NCBI GenBank assembly: GCA_031308135.1 | Contig: JAHLJT010008446.1 | Location: 167,256,744-167,320,743, forward strand | From: Acheta domesticus | Lineage: Eukaryota; Arthropoda; Insecta; Orthoptera; Gryllidae | Length of the DNA: 64,000 nucleotides | Direction: 5' to 3' | Shown here: in pieces, positions 32,892 to 43,518 of the stretch | Layout: each line of letters starts with the position of its first letter | Numbering within the stretch: the stretch's first letter is position 1 | Notes under the pieces: model-generated | What the model saw: the letters and a program-made list of their open reading frames with translations, nothing else | What the model was told of the DNA's origin: nothing | Databases searched by the model: none | Made by a program: the position numbers and the translations under genes

Positions 32892-33170
32892 TTAAGACAT
32901 ATTAGGTAAGGATTTTTGTATAATTTTAAAATTTTCCAAAATATTCAATTTGTTCCCTTTATTTTCGAAATACAGAATTTTGAAATTGTTATTCCGGTCG
33001 AAAGAGTGATTGTTTTGAATGAGGTGGTTGGCAAATATGGAGTATTTTTGTTTCAGTCTCCATGACATGAGATGTTCCTTTAGTCTACAGGAAAACGTCC
33101 TACCAGTTTGTCCTACATAAGAAGAATTACAATTGTCGCATTTTAATAAGTAAACTCCACCTTTTTCCAT
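32892..33170 (-). pseudogene. Penelope GIY-YIG endonuclease
   Basis: Frame on minus with GGVYLLKCDNC, then SSYVGQTGRTFSCRLKEHL, the GVY...YVGQTGR..R..EH signature of the GIY-YIG nuclease carried C-terminally by Penelope-like elements; it nicks DNA for priming. The CDNC pair is the usual Cys motif just before it. The domain continues to HLIQNNHSFD and an ILYFE segment. This portion is intact over 92 residues, but it joins an upstream part with stops. Confidence 0.9.
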
Positions 33171-33647
33171 TAAGGGTACAGGGGATTTATTGCTGGGAAT
33201 AATGTTTGTAGAGTGTTGTAAGTTTTATAAGATACCTTTGTGTCATATTTGTTAAATATTTTTCCTATCTTTTAGGATATAGGTCCAATATATGAAATAC
33301 ATATAAATTGTTTCTTTACAGAAGAGAGATTTTGTGGGAAGGGCTTTCTAGTTATCAATTTAATTTCTTTTTCTTTAATACATTTTTGTAATGATGGAAG
33401 GTTGTATCCATTATTTGTAAAATAGTGTTAACTTCATTTAATTCTGATTTTGACATGGGGACATTGAATAGTCCATGGATGGATCCATGGACTATTCAAC
33501 GTCAATATGGATCCATGAATGGAAAACTGCAAATTTATATTGATTGCATTGGTTTGAATTAAAGGGGATGACTAAATCTGTTTGGGTGGATTTTCTACAA
33601 ATTTTTAAATTATGTTTATTTTTTGTGCAGAAATGATTAAGTCTAGA
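33168..33647 (-). repeat. Penelope middle segment, duplicate A
   Basis: About 480 bp nearly identical (roughly 95 percent by eye) to 35,343-35,837. It is continuous with the GIY-YIG frame on its low side and encodes the region between RT and endonuclease (for example NINLKI...IPFNSNQ and LNEVNTILQINGYNLPSL). It includes a perfect 15-bp inverted repeat at 33,466-33,497. Confidence 0.85.
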
Positions 33648-35342
33648 GTTAGTGTCAAGTATTGGAACACTTCGGAAATTTCAGAAAATGAATAAATTTC
33701 AGGAGTAAAATAAAACACGAAGTAAAAATGTTTGGTAGCATTGAAAACTGTGTATATTTTGTAATTTATATCAGCAAACAAAAACATAACATAACTTACA
33801 TGTCAATTTAAAACAAAGTTTACAAACATTAGAACGTAAAAAAAGGCAGCCAAAAATATTGGAACACCCAACTGAACAGCATTTAAAAATTAAATAAAAT
33901 TGTAACTGTAAACAAATTAATATTTGATGAGATGTCCTTTGGCATTTATAATAGCTTCTAGAAATCTTGGCATTAATACTAGGAGCTTTGCCGTCATACA
34001 TGGCAAGATATTGCCCCATTCCTCTTAGAGTGCGCGCTTAAGAACTTTTTTAACAAAAAATAGCCCTGTTCCTATTTTTTTCTTCAAAATAGTACAAAAA
34101 TATTCAATAGGATTAATGTCTGGAGATTGTGGTTGCGTTTCCAGGTATCGTGGTGTATTAAAAAGGATCCACATTCTTGTGTTTCAAGTCCTGTACTGTG
34201 GATCATCGTCCTACTGAAAAATGAAATTGTCTTTGAGGCCAACTTTTTCAGCACTTTTGTGTAATTTACTTTGCACAATATTGATGTGCATTGCATGGTC
34301 CATTGTACAATTTATAAAGTGAAGATTCCCCTCACCTGAAGTACTCATCCACCCCCAGCCGTGTACAGAACAACCTCTGTATTTCTCTGCGAGCTGGAGG
34401 TTCTCTTCGACAATTTTGGAATTTCTCTTCCCCTGTGCTATACATCTATCATCTGCGCCAAAAGTATTAAAATTACTTTCATCAGTAAAACTAAATTGTT
34501 TCCACATTTATTAGGAACTGTTTCAAAACTTTGTAGTAAATTCTAAGCGCTTTTTTTCTGTTAATGTCATTGATCCAGAATTTCCTACGTGCCACACGAC
34601 CATGGTACCTACCGTTTCTAAGTATTATGCGAAATGTACTTGGAGCAATGTCTATTCCAGAAACAAGTTTGGGAGCACGAAGTTTTGGACATACTTTAAT
34701 TTCGAGAAAAAAATTCTTGTGTCATGTTCGTTCAGCAACTGTGGCTCGCCACATCTACGTTTCTCCGTCACTATTTCCCGAACAGAAATACATATCAATT
34801 ATATTAAAGATTGTAGTGTGTGATCGTTGCATATTTCCAATTTCCCTCAAAGATCTGCAATCATTACGCATGCTAATTATTATTTTTCTCTATTCTTCAC
34901 ATGTTGTCTCTTTTTACGTCTCATAGTGGCATTTGATGAATAAATATTTCACAATCGTACACTTCTGAATGTCCGACTGATGAATACCGGAAAGGAAATT
35001 GATACGGAAACCGTTACAGCTAAGGGTTAAGAGGAGAGTCCCGACTAACATGTTGAAGGTCAATCCACTGACGGCTGCGGCCGCGATGACTTCCAAGAAA
35101 GCCGTTACTCTATATGAGAGTTCGCGTGTTCCAATACTTTTGGCTTCCTTTTTCTATGAGATTATGGCTTATATTTCTGATTTCTCAACTTCCTGTGCTT
35201 AATTTTGAGAGGTTTTTTATTGTAGCAATTTTACTGTATATAATGTATTTAATTCTGTTGAAAATTTGTCATTTAGATTACTTTTTCTATGTAAAATTTA
35301 TTCCTATTCTCAGATTTCCAAGGTGTTCCAATACTTTTGACA
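33648..35342 (-). mobile_element. Tc1-type transposon with IR/DR ends
   Basis: Outer TIR motifs GTGTCAAGTATTGGAACAC (33,652) and its inverse GGTGTTCCAATACTTTTGAC (35,322), plus inner repeats GCCAAAAATATTGGAACACC (33,849) and the inverse GTGTTCCAATACTTTTGGC (35,128). Two direct repeats in each roughly 220-bp end is the IR/DR layout seen in some Tc1/mariner elements. The interior encodes Tc1 transposase on minus. Total about 1.7 kb, near the usual size. Confidence 0.88.
33960..35100 (-). pseudogene. Tc1 transposase
   Basis: Minus strand. The catalytic part begins FSFTDESNFNTFGADDRCIA (DESNF, first Asp) at about 34,500, then YRGCSVHGWGWMSTSGEGNL and FINCTMDHAMHINIVQSKLH. In a second frame (34,200-34,100) come the Q-D-D/P-Q region and LQTLILLNIF-like residues where DNPIE/NPIEH is expected; then VLMPRFLEAIINAKGH-like residues at 33,980. 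An HTH region is barely readable at 34,900-34,560. Broken by at least two frameshifts. Confidence 0.85.
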
Positions 35343-35837
35343 CATTAAGGGTACAGGAGATTTATTGCTGGGAAATAATGTTTGTAGGGTGTTGTAAGTT
35401 TTATAAGATACCTTTATGTCATATTTGTTAAATATTCTTCCTACAATTTGGGATATAGGTCCAATATATGGAATACATATAAATTGTTTCTTTTCAGAGG
35501 AGAGATTTTGTGGGAAGGCCTTTCTAGTTATTAATTTAATTTCTTTTTCTTTAATTAATTTTTTAATGATGGAAGGTTGTATCCATTATTTTGATCTATT
35601 TGCAAAATAGTGTTAACTTCTTCATTTAATTCTGATTTTGACATGGGGACATTGAATAGTCCATGGATGGATCCATGGACTATTCAACGTCAATATGGAT
35701 CAATGAATGGAAAACTGCAAATTTATGTTGATAGCAATGGTTTGAATTAAAAGGGATGACTAAATCTGTTTGGGTGGATTTTCTACAAATTTTTAAATTA
35801 TGTTTATTTTTTGTGCAGAAATGATTAAGTCTAGAAA
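35343..35837 (-). repeat. Penelope middle segment, duplicate A'
   Basis: Near-identical to 33,168-33,647, with a few short insertions (for example near 35,601 and 35,622). It is continuous with the RT on its high side. The frame LNFLDLIISAQKINII runs into it. The perfect 15-bp inverted repeat recurs at 35,654-35,685. Confidence 0.85.
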
Positions 35838-36980
35838 GTTTAGGGTATGGTTCTGTTCTAATTCCATTTTGAAAGTTAAATTAGGGTGAAAAGAAATTAA
35901 GAAATCATAAAATTGGTTCAATTGTCTGATTGTACCTGTCCAAAGGCAAATAATGTCAAGGATAGATCTAAAATAATACATAATATTCTTAATCAAAGGA
36001 TCACTACTATTAAATAAGTTATTTTAAAATTGATCCATACAAATTTCAGCAAATAAAGGAGACATGTTAAGTTAAATAAAGGAGACAGAGCCCACAGCCA
36101 ATCTTTCAGCATGTTTGTAAAATATGTTGTTAAATTTGAAATAGTTATGTTCAATACATAAATCTAATAATTTGATTAAATCTATTTTTATATTATAAGA
36201 GGATTTAGAATTCCTGATCCTGATAGTGTGATTTACATAAAGTAAATACATTGTACTTCAGAGAGTGGTATGTTGGTGAACAAATTGTTAATAGCAAATG
36301 AAACTAGCTTAGCATTGTTTGGTATTTCCATTTCATTAATTTTCTGAATAGGATCAAAAGAGTTGTTTGGTTTGAACTTGGGGTTGGAATTAGTAATGGA
36401 GTTGAATATAGGAATGATAAATTCACTCAGAGATGAAATTCAAGAATTACAAAAGCACGTCTAATCAGTAGGTTTTCTTTATGAAGTTTAATGAGACCAC
36501 ATAATCTGGGGCATTGAGGGTTCATAACTATTAAGGATTTTTTCTTTGGTTCAGTAATTAAAGTGCTAGACATTATGGTACACCTAAAATTATCAACGAA
36601 AGAAGAAGTGGGGTCTTTATCAAGAATAATGAACCTATTTTCATCTATGAAGGTTTCAAGTTTGTCGATATAGTCTAAATGATTCAATATGACTACTGTA
36701 TTGACTTTATCAGCTTCATTAATAATTAAATTATTGTCTTCCACTTTCTCTATTAATTTAAGTGTAGAATTGTTGCTACGTTTGGTAGAATTATTAAGGA
36801 TAGGTGTATTGATTTCATCACAAAGAATTTTGGAACAATCGATAACTACAGAATGGAGAATAATGTTATCATTTATCGTGCATAAGGCATCTTCAGTACT
36901 AATAGCAAGTTGTGTTAGATCTTTAGTGGAAGAGTTTAATAAAGGGGCATATTTTAGGTCATTGGAAAGAAATTTAACTT
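35793..36980 (-). pseudogene. Penelope reverse transcriptase
   Basis: Minus strand. 36,744-36,427 encodes NLIINEADKVNTVVILNHLD, DKDPTSSFVDNFR and PRLCGLIKLHK, the N-terminal RT blocks of Penelope-like elements (normally KADK..TVV, YGLPKIHK). 35,996-35,793 encodes ILDIICLWTGTIRQLNQFYD (normally YVDDIICIW), HPNLTFKMELEQNHTLNFLD. The catalytic YVDD has decayed to ILDI. The region between (36,400-36,000) has stops. A MITE interrupts the N-terminal side at 36,987. Confidence 0.88.
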
Positions 36981-36986
36981 CATCAC

Positions 36987-37218
36987 TATAGTGCGAGTTT
37001 TATAATTCTGCCCCTCAAGCCTCGCCGGCCACAATGGAATATCACACATTTCGTCTTTCTCGCTCGTGCTGCAAGATGCCGCATGATCGCAAACACTGCT
37101 TGATATGGTCGCGATCATGAGATGTCTAGCAGCACGACTGAGAAAGACGGCAAATACCGTGACATATTCCATCGTGAAGACGGTCCTTGAGGGGCAAAGT
37201 AACAAAAACAGCACTATA
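36987..37218. mobile_element. Palindromic MITE, copy 2
   Basis: About 232 bp flanked by TATA on each side, with ends GTGCGAGTTTTATAATTCTG and (inverse) GTGCTGTTTTTGTTACTTTG, then GCCCCTCAAG. Homologous to 22,074-22,311 and 51,810-52,046. It sits in the N-terminal part of the Penelope ORF. Confidence 0.88.
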
Positions 37219-38129
37219 AGTCAAAGTTCGGATAAGTTTTTAATTCTAGGATAGAACGTCAGAGTATAGGTAGAAGCGGTTGTGGTTTTAGAGGATTTAA
37301 GTTGCTAACTTTTTAATTTTTCCAATTTTTTGTTTAACCTTAGTTTTTTCTGGCAGTTTTCTAAGAAAAGCATATCCCTTATTTTCCGATCAAGGTGGAG
37401 AAATTAAAGGGGCCAAAATAATTTTGTGATATGGGTGTGAGCAACAAACAGGTAGTAAACTCATGTTAAGCTTAAACCTAATTGAATACCATTTAATAAT
37501 TCTTAAACCATATACTACAATTTGCTGTGTCGAATTTTTATCTTAAGTTGGAGTAGATTTTAGCTGCATTCGCTCGCTCTGATTTTGAATAAATTCTTTA
37601 GTGGCAGCAGAGATCTTGTGATACTCTATGATAAATATTTCAAGATAACAGAAATTTCAGGATAACTTTCATTATTTGTCGGTTCCTTTTTTGAGTTTGT
37701 TTTCTTCTTCGCTTTTCCCTTCGAAGTTTTCCATCTTTATTCTAACAATGAAGTTCGCTAGTTCTTGTTACTCACCTATATTACAGTAACTAGATCCTTT
37801 TGCAAACCATTGTTAGTTGTTTTCCACACAATGAGTGGTCCTGACAGAAATACGAAAGTTCTATTCTGTGGACTCTAGATCCTGCTACCCATTGATCCAG
37901 AGGCGGGATTTCGGATCTTTCATTGGGGGGGGGGCAAATTTGGGCGCTATTGTGAACACGAAAATATTGGTTTATATGAATGGGTTTAATTAATTGCATT
38001 ATAACTACATCCACTGTTTTCAATTTTGTTATTTCATTGATTATTATTGAATGTTATTAATTAGCTTAGTGGAACACACGAGGTGGCCAGCCTCATTGTT
38101 ATTTGAACGGTCCGCACTGTAAATTCAAC

Positions 38130-38786
38130 AATGCATTTTTCTCTCTTATTGAAAACTGAACAGTTTTCTGTAAAAATGAGCTCAAATTTCCGCATTTTCA
38201 GAAACACTCATACACCGTTTTCTCAAAAACTGCTCCAAAGGTTTTCTTCAAACTTTTTGTACGGATAATGCTAATTGTAGTGTTTAAGATGATATAAAAT
38301 TCATTTTGCTGTATTATTTTGTTTCTTCAAAAATTACAAAAATGTAATTTTGTTGAAATTTCTCTCATGTCTTTAATATACACATTATCGGCGATTTGTA
38401 TATATTATTGCATTTGTGAATGGCAGTGATTCACACGACTTCCAATAAATCTTTTCGAAATCGAAATAGTTTTCTGTAAAAAAGTTCGCATTAATACATT
38501 TCGCAACGCTTAAACGCCATTATCGTAAAAACGGCACCAAATTTTTCAACGAAAATTTCCATTTCGGACGAGGTTTTACTCTTCAATAATATTCTTAAAC
38601 TATTTTTTCGGTTCTGGCATTAGGAAACCGAAAAATTGAGAAAATGTGAAAAAATGTTCGGGCGGCGATTGATTGTTGCTGGCATAAAGATGGGGCACGA
38701 CCGAAAAATCAGCCCCGACCAAAGAAATTAGGAAATTAGCTACTACGAGAAAATCTGTGCCATTCTATAGCTCCACTAGTTCCTTT
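38130..38786 (-). repeat. CTAGTGGTGC/hairpin repeat family fragment
   Basis: AT-rich body with AAAACTGAACAGTTTTCTGT, ACTGCTCCAAA and GGCGGCGATTGATTG blocks, ending GTGCCATTCTATAGCTCCACTAG. Matches 50,400-50,746 in the same order and 52,047-52,330 in inverse. No coding. Confidence 0.75.
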
Positions 38787-38967
38787 TTGTTTTGGCCCTA
38801 GAATCTTTGGTGGCATCTAAAACAAAAATTGTACGAACACAAGTTGTAGTGTATGTAATACAAGCCAGTTAAAGTTTGAGGCTCATACGTATACTCGTAT
38901 ACGCACCATAGTTCGGGGCTCGTTTTACAACCATCGCCGTATTAAAATTCTGCAAACTAAAACCGGG

Positions 38968-38968
<1 letters not shown>

Positions 38969-39016
<48 letters not shown>
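38969..39016 (+). repeat. (TA)n microsatellite
   Basis: 24 TA units within the hAT-like element. Confidence 0.97.
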
Positions 39017-39018
<2 letters not shown>

Positions 39019-39393
39019 ATAGTTCGAAATTACACATTGAATGCATAAAACAACGTTTAAAGCATATTGTATTTCATTCGTTAAAAATCAGAATCTGTCT
39101 AAGCGAACTCAACTCTAATTAAAAGCCAAAGACATACCTTCCAAATCTTTTAGAACCGAGAAAACACGAACACCTCTGTTTCGCATCAGCTCGCATATAC
39201 AACTGAACTACAAAGCTATATTGTCAACAGGAGTTATTAAACTAGTTAAAATTGTTCCTGCTAGAATGTTTGGATATATGAAAAGATACCAAGGAGGCTC
39301 GTATTATATAAATGGTTCATATCACCTCTTTTAACTCTATCTACATAGGGAAATACTATTCTTTTTTGAGAGTAAAAATTTGAGTGTTATGAC

Positions 39394-40412
39394 TAGACCT
39401 CGGAATTTTACGCACAAAAATGGTTTGATTTAGGCATCTAAAATAGGCAACATAATTACGAAATTTGTCACTAATAGGCATTAAAATCGACGTTTGAGGC
39501 ACTTAAAATATTACAGAATGACTTAGCCAGGCAAAAAATAGACATGAAAAATTTATATTTCTGGCATGTAGAACTTGTCTCAAAAGGATTATAATAGGCA
39601 ATTTTTATTATGCAGGAAAAAGTATTTTTACATTTATAAGAGAGACTACAAGCATATTTTCTTCGCATTCATAACTAGCAGTAGAGTATATAATCAATAT
39701 TTTCTCCAAATTTTCTACAATAAGGCTGTCTTGTCTATTTAAAATCATTTTTAAGGCTGAAAATGAACTGTTTACTGACATAGATTTATAGAAGCAAACA
39801 AATTTAGTTACATTTCTCATGCTCACGTCTCCTGGAACTTTTTTACTCGTCCCTTCTCCCCACTCCCCAAAAAAACTTGTACCACACGACCCATTTATAC
39901 ACTGAACAGTATTTTGTAATATACACCTGTCCGAGAGTAGGCTTTTGCCTGGACTGCCTGTCGCTTTCCTCGCCTGGACTTCGCAGACGACGCGCTGCGG
40001 CGATAAACCTGCCAATAGCGTAGCTGCATCAGGAATGGCTGCTATTGCCCAGGAAGTGCGTGCTGATCGGAGACGAGCGTGAAACATCCTTATTATGTTG
40101 CATTGCAGTGCTCCTTTTGTTCGGTATTTTGAGTGAAAGATTTCGGTGCGTTGTTCGATCATATTTGCATTTCGGAAAAGTTTTTGAGTTCCCGTAAAAC
40201 GAATTTCAAAATTTAGCATTCAAAATACGATCCTTCTTGAAAATCACTTGTTTTAGGCAAAAACATATTAATATAGACATCAATCACCCTTTTTAGGACA
40301 TTTTTAGCATATTAGATGCTTTGAGTACATCTATTTTCTCATGATTCGTAAACATCTGCAATTACTTTTCACAACAACCTATATAGGCATTTGCCCTAAA
40401 ATCAGAGGTCTA
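39394..40412 (-). mobile_element. hAT transposon with 8-bp target duplication
   Basis: Ends TAGACCTCGGAATTTTACGC and (inverse) TAGACCTCTGATTTTAGGGC, flanked on both sides by GTTATGAC (39,386-39,393 and 40,413-40,420), a perfect 8-bp duplication as hAT elements make. At 1,019 bp it is internally deleted; TTTAGGCA-type subterminal repeats occur at both ends. The interior holds the transposase C-terminus on minus. Confidence 0.93.
39608..40219 (-). pseudogene. hAT transposase C-terminal remnant
   Basis: A 203-residue minus frame. Its last third, KSMSVNSSFSALKMILNRQD then SLIVENLEKILIIY, matches the hAT dimerisation region (normally SV..ERSFS..K.IL...R..L...N), with the ERSFS core changed to SSFS. 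The N-terminal two thirds have no recognisable hAT content and include a GC-rich stretch, suggesting an internal deletion or captured sequence. The RNase-H-like catalytic domain is absent. Confidence 0.7.
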
Positions 40413-40780
40413 GTTATGACTAATGATTTCAGGCATTAAACTGCTTCATTTCCAAGTAAATAACGTTTAAAAGCAATATGTAATTGAAAGAGGATTTATT
40501 AATTAGGGATATTCAAAATAACGCTGAACACTATCCCGCGCGTTTTATAATACTGAACTAAATAAAGTTCACCAATTTATTAATGTATACTATTCGCTCA
40601 GCTTAATAAAATTATTGTTCGCTTAATTATTATTATTATATTTCTTCTCACAATACAGAAACAAATAAATATTTTTGAATATAAATTTGAAGATTTGCGA
40701 AATGAAATGAAATATGTATTTTTTAAATTTGTCCCAAGATTGGGGGGGGGGCTAGCTGCCCCCCACTGAATCCCGCCTCT

Positions 40781-41178
40781 AACTGTCTAGATGGTGGGAT
40801 CAAACTAATGCAAAACAGCAGAGGGGATAGTGAATCTCCTAGAAAAATACCCCTCTTAGAAAAATACCCCTCCTAGAAAAATACCCCTCCTAGAAAAATA
40901 CCCCTCCTAGAAAAATACCCCTCCTAGAAAAATACCCCTGTTAATCTCAATACTTCTAGTTTCTACTGCTTCTTTTCCGCTGTGTATTACTAAACTGGTA
41001 CTCCACGACTTCATACTAGCCATGCAAAATTCAAAAGGTCTAGGATGAAATTGATAGATCTCCAGGGTCTTCAAAATCCAATTGTGTGGTACACTATCTT
41101 TTTGTAGTCATTTTGTAGTCAATCTGGCCTTTTGGTAGTCAATCAAAGCCATGCTCAAATTACGTTTTCGTTTCTTTA
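40781..41178 (-). mobile_element. R4/Dong-like LINE fragment, copy B
   Basis: Nucleotide-level relative of 6,185-6,480 and of 45,910-46,130: CTGTCTAGATGGTGGGATCA, then CTCCAGGGTCTTCAAAATCC. It covers only the RT palm region and is bounded by the hAT end on one side and (ATT)n on the other. Contains a local 17-bp tandem expansion and a small duplication near 41,100. Confidence 0.85.
40837..40939 (+). repeat. 17-bp minisatellite inside R4 copy B
   Basis: Six units of TCCTAGAAAAATACCCC (one with TCTT). Related copies have this segment once, so it expanded locally. Confidence 0.95.
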
Positions 41179-41194
41179 CATTTATTATTATTAT
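41179..41194 (+). repeat. Short (ATT)n tract
   Basis: Four to five ATT units at the junction between R4 copies B and C, marking the 3' end of copy C. Confidence 0.85.
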
Positions 41195-42556
41195 TCCTCT
41201 AAATGACGACTAAAGATGTTATGTGCCGGCTGAATATAAAATCTACTCCAGGTTGCAACCAGGTTACCTAAGAAGAAGATCTAGGGACTGTCGGTGCCTC
41301 TACAATACTTTGCGCAAAATGTGGGCTGTTCCAAATATCCAAATAAAGCTATTTCTTGCACTTCCCAGTCTTTTGAATTACCTGGGAGTTTAGACAAGTT
41401 CTTACACAAATTTTGCGGAACAAATCCCAGAGCTCCTATAACTATCGGGAAGACCTGAGCTTTTACGCCCCACATTCGGCTGATCTCGATTTTCAAACTC
41501 TTGTATTTAAGACGATTTTCTGCCTCCTTGGTAACGACGTTTTGATCGGAAGGTACAGCAACATCGACAAGTAAACACAATTTGTTCTCCAAATCCCGGA
41601 TAACTGTATCCGGTTTGTTTGCCGCTATCGTGCGATCAGTTTGAATTTGTTGGTCGTTCAATATCGTACACAATCCATCAGACGTCACCGGTTTCGGTGA
41701 GTGTTCGTACCACTTGGGGCAAGAGTTCGGAACTTCGAGGGCGGTACACATCTGCCAGTGGAGGTAGCTACACACACTGTCGTGTCTTTTCAAGTATTCT
41801 GTCTTTGCTAGGATTGGACAAGCTGAGACAATATGACCGATGGTTTCTACGTGTTCCTGACAAATGCGGCATTTATCATCTTGGGAAATTTTGAGAACCG
41901 CTTTATCATAATGTCGTGTTCTCATGGCCTGATCTTGAGCAGTTATTACAAGTGCTTCCAATTCTGGCTTCATTCTTCCCCTTTTAAGCCACATAAATGA
42001 TTGATCTTTATTGATCTGCACCTTGTCCATTCGTTTCAAATATTGTCCGTGGAGTGGTTTTGTCTCTCCACGATTTCTTTAACATTTTTTGTGTCTCAAA
42101 TTTCATGTTAAGTAGTATCAGAAGTTCAGTGTCTCTGTCAGTTTAAGTGTCTTGCATAGTCTTGTTTGCAATGCTCCTTGCTACACTTGCAATGCCTCTG
42201 TTTCCCATTCTTCGGTCAGATTTCATCACCTGCCTCATTAGTGGGTCATCTTGATGACTAACCACATACTTTCCCATCTCGGTTATTGCATTGTGCCAGG
42301 AGGCTTCAATTTGTTTCAGGCCTCTTCCTCCTTCCTTACGTGACACATTAAGTCTATGTACATCAGCTCGGGGGTGGGGAACATGATGCATTGTAAGCAG
42401 TTTTCTGGTTTTTTCGATCCATGATGCGAATTTCCTGTTCAGTCCAGTCTACTAGTCCAAAACTGTATTCGGCTACAGGCACCGCCAAATTACCTATTGC
42501 TGATATTTTATTCCTTGAGTTCAGAGCGGACTGCAGGACAAGTCTCACTCTTTGTC
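41195..42556 (-). mobile_element. R4/Dong-like LINE, copy C
   Basis: 3' part of the element on minus. The 252-residue frame 42,039-41,281 is the longest R4 frame in the window, followed upstream by the PRADVHRL...MGNRGIASVARSI segment (42,391-42,143) and RLVLQSALNSRNKISAIGNL (42,548). It is 5'-truncated at about 42,556, where homology to copy D stops. 42,557-42,800 is unrelated AT-rich sequence with no gene. Confidence 0.88.
41281..42039 (-). pseudogene. R4-like knuckle and restriction-like endonuclease, best copy
   Basis: An open 252-residue segment. Zinc knuckle CRIC...HIVSAC (residues about 57-74), then KRHDSVCSYLHW, a usual post-knuckle block. The endonuclease motif is KPDTVIRD (Pro-Asp at 143-144) followed by LCLLVDVAVP with the second Asp at 159, and KEAENRLKYK. 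This PD-x14-D plus Lys pattern is that of R2/R4 restriction-like endonucleases, which cut the target for reverse transcription. The catalytic residues are intact here, unlike copy A. Confidence 0.88.
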
Positions 42557-42802
42557 AAAGAAAACAAAAAAAAACTTCAACAATTTCACAAAACACTTGC
42601 AATGCTATGAAAACACAAAATGAAAGGCACACACTGACTAAGCGATGCTACCTGACTAACACAGCAAGAAAAACCAATTAATGTAAACATTGCAGAATGT
42701 ATTGAAAGGTTACGAGGCACACATGGCTGGATTTTCCAAACCAGACCACTCTCACAGAACCACAGCTCCTCCTAATTACACAGCTGTCTAGTAGAAATCT
42801 AG

Positions 42803-43471
42803 ACGTGTCTTGCATTTTTTCTTTGCAATGCGTTTTGCTACACTAACAATGCCACTGTTTCCCATTCTTCGGTCAGATTTCATGACCTGCCTCATTAGAG
42901 GGTCATCTTGATCACTGACTACATACTTTCCCATTCCAACAATTGCATTATGCCAGGGGGCTTCAATTTGTCTCAGGCCTCTTCCTCCTTCCTTACGTGA
43001 CACATAAAGTCTATGTACATCAGCTCGAGGGTGGGCGACAAGATGCATTGTTAGCAATTTTCTGTTTTTTCGATCCAAGATGCGGATTTCTTGCTCAGTC
43101 CAGTCCACTAGTCCGGAACTGTACTCTACTACAGGCACCGCCAGTCTACCAATTGCAGATATTTTATTCCTGGAGTTCAGAGCGGACTGTAGGACAAGTC
43201 TCACTCTCCTATAATACTCCCTACGAATTCTCTCTTTCATTGTGTCGTTCGAGATGGTTTCACATTCTTCAATGCCCAGATATTTGTAAGTTTTACCTGG
43301 CTCAAGATCTTGAATCACAGTGTGCATATCAACTTCAATGCTCTCTGACTTTGTCAGTTTGCCTCTTTTTAAATTGATTTTGCACATTTGTCAAGACCAA
43401 ACTTCATGCAGATGTCATTGCTCAAATCATTCACGACAGATAGCATTTGGGAGAGAATCGCTTCATTCTTA
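42803..43471 (-). mobile_element. R4/Dong-like LINE, copy D (3' part)
   Basis: Minus frame 43,387-42,788 encodes KINLKRGKLTKSESIEVDMH, YKYLGIEECETISNDTMKER, then LDRKNRKLLTMHLVAHPRAD and VHRLYVSRKEGGRGLRQIE, the classic R4/Rex6/Dong thumb region. It overlaps the content of copy C, so it is a separate copy. It is cut at 43,471 by a DNA transposon and continues at 45,828. 3'-truncated near 42,803. Confidence 0.9.
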
Positions 43472-43518
43472 CAAGGGAAGTAACAGATCCTTCATGTCGA
43501 AACACACCTCGAAATTTT
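43472..43518 (+). repeat. Left TIR of the 2.36-kb transposon
   Basis: 47 bp, one mismatch (35th base, A versus C) against the right TIR. Preceded by TTA. Confidence 0.97.

Larger units (their letters stand above)
32470..37660 (-). mobile_element. Penelope-like element
   Basis: Minus-strand order: terminal repeat (37,660-37,600), N-terminal Lys-rich region, RT (36,980-35,800), a middle segment and a GIY-YIG endonuclease (33,170-32,892), then a hammerhead ribozyme motif and the same terminal repeat (32,526-32,471). RT plus GIY-YIG is diagnostic for Penelope-like elements, and hammerhead motifs in their terminal repeats are established. A Tc1 element and a MITE are inserted, and a 480-bp middle segment is duplicated. 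The coding region has stops. Confidence 0.9.
37898..40780. mobile_element. hAT-like element with CAGAGGCGGG termini
   Basis: Left end CAGAGGCGGGATTTCGGATC followed by a G10 run; right end has a G10/C6 hairpin and CTGAATCCCGCCTCT. CAGNGGCGG with a G-run is a familiar hAT terminus. The right end lacks its last bases and abuts an R4-like LINE, so no target duplication can be read. Inside lie a repeat-family copy (38,130-38,785), an (AT)n tract and a second hAT element. A detached right end of a related element is at 46,202-46,339. Confidence 0.7.
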
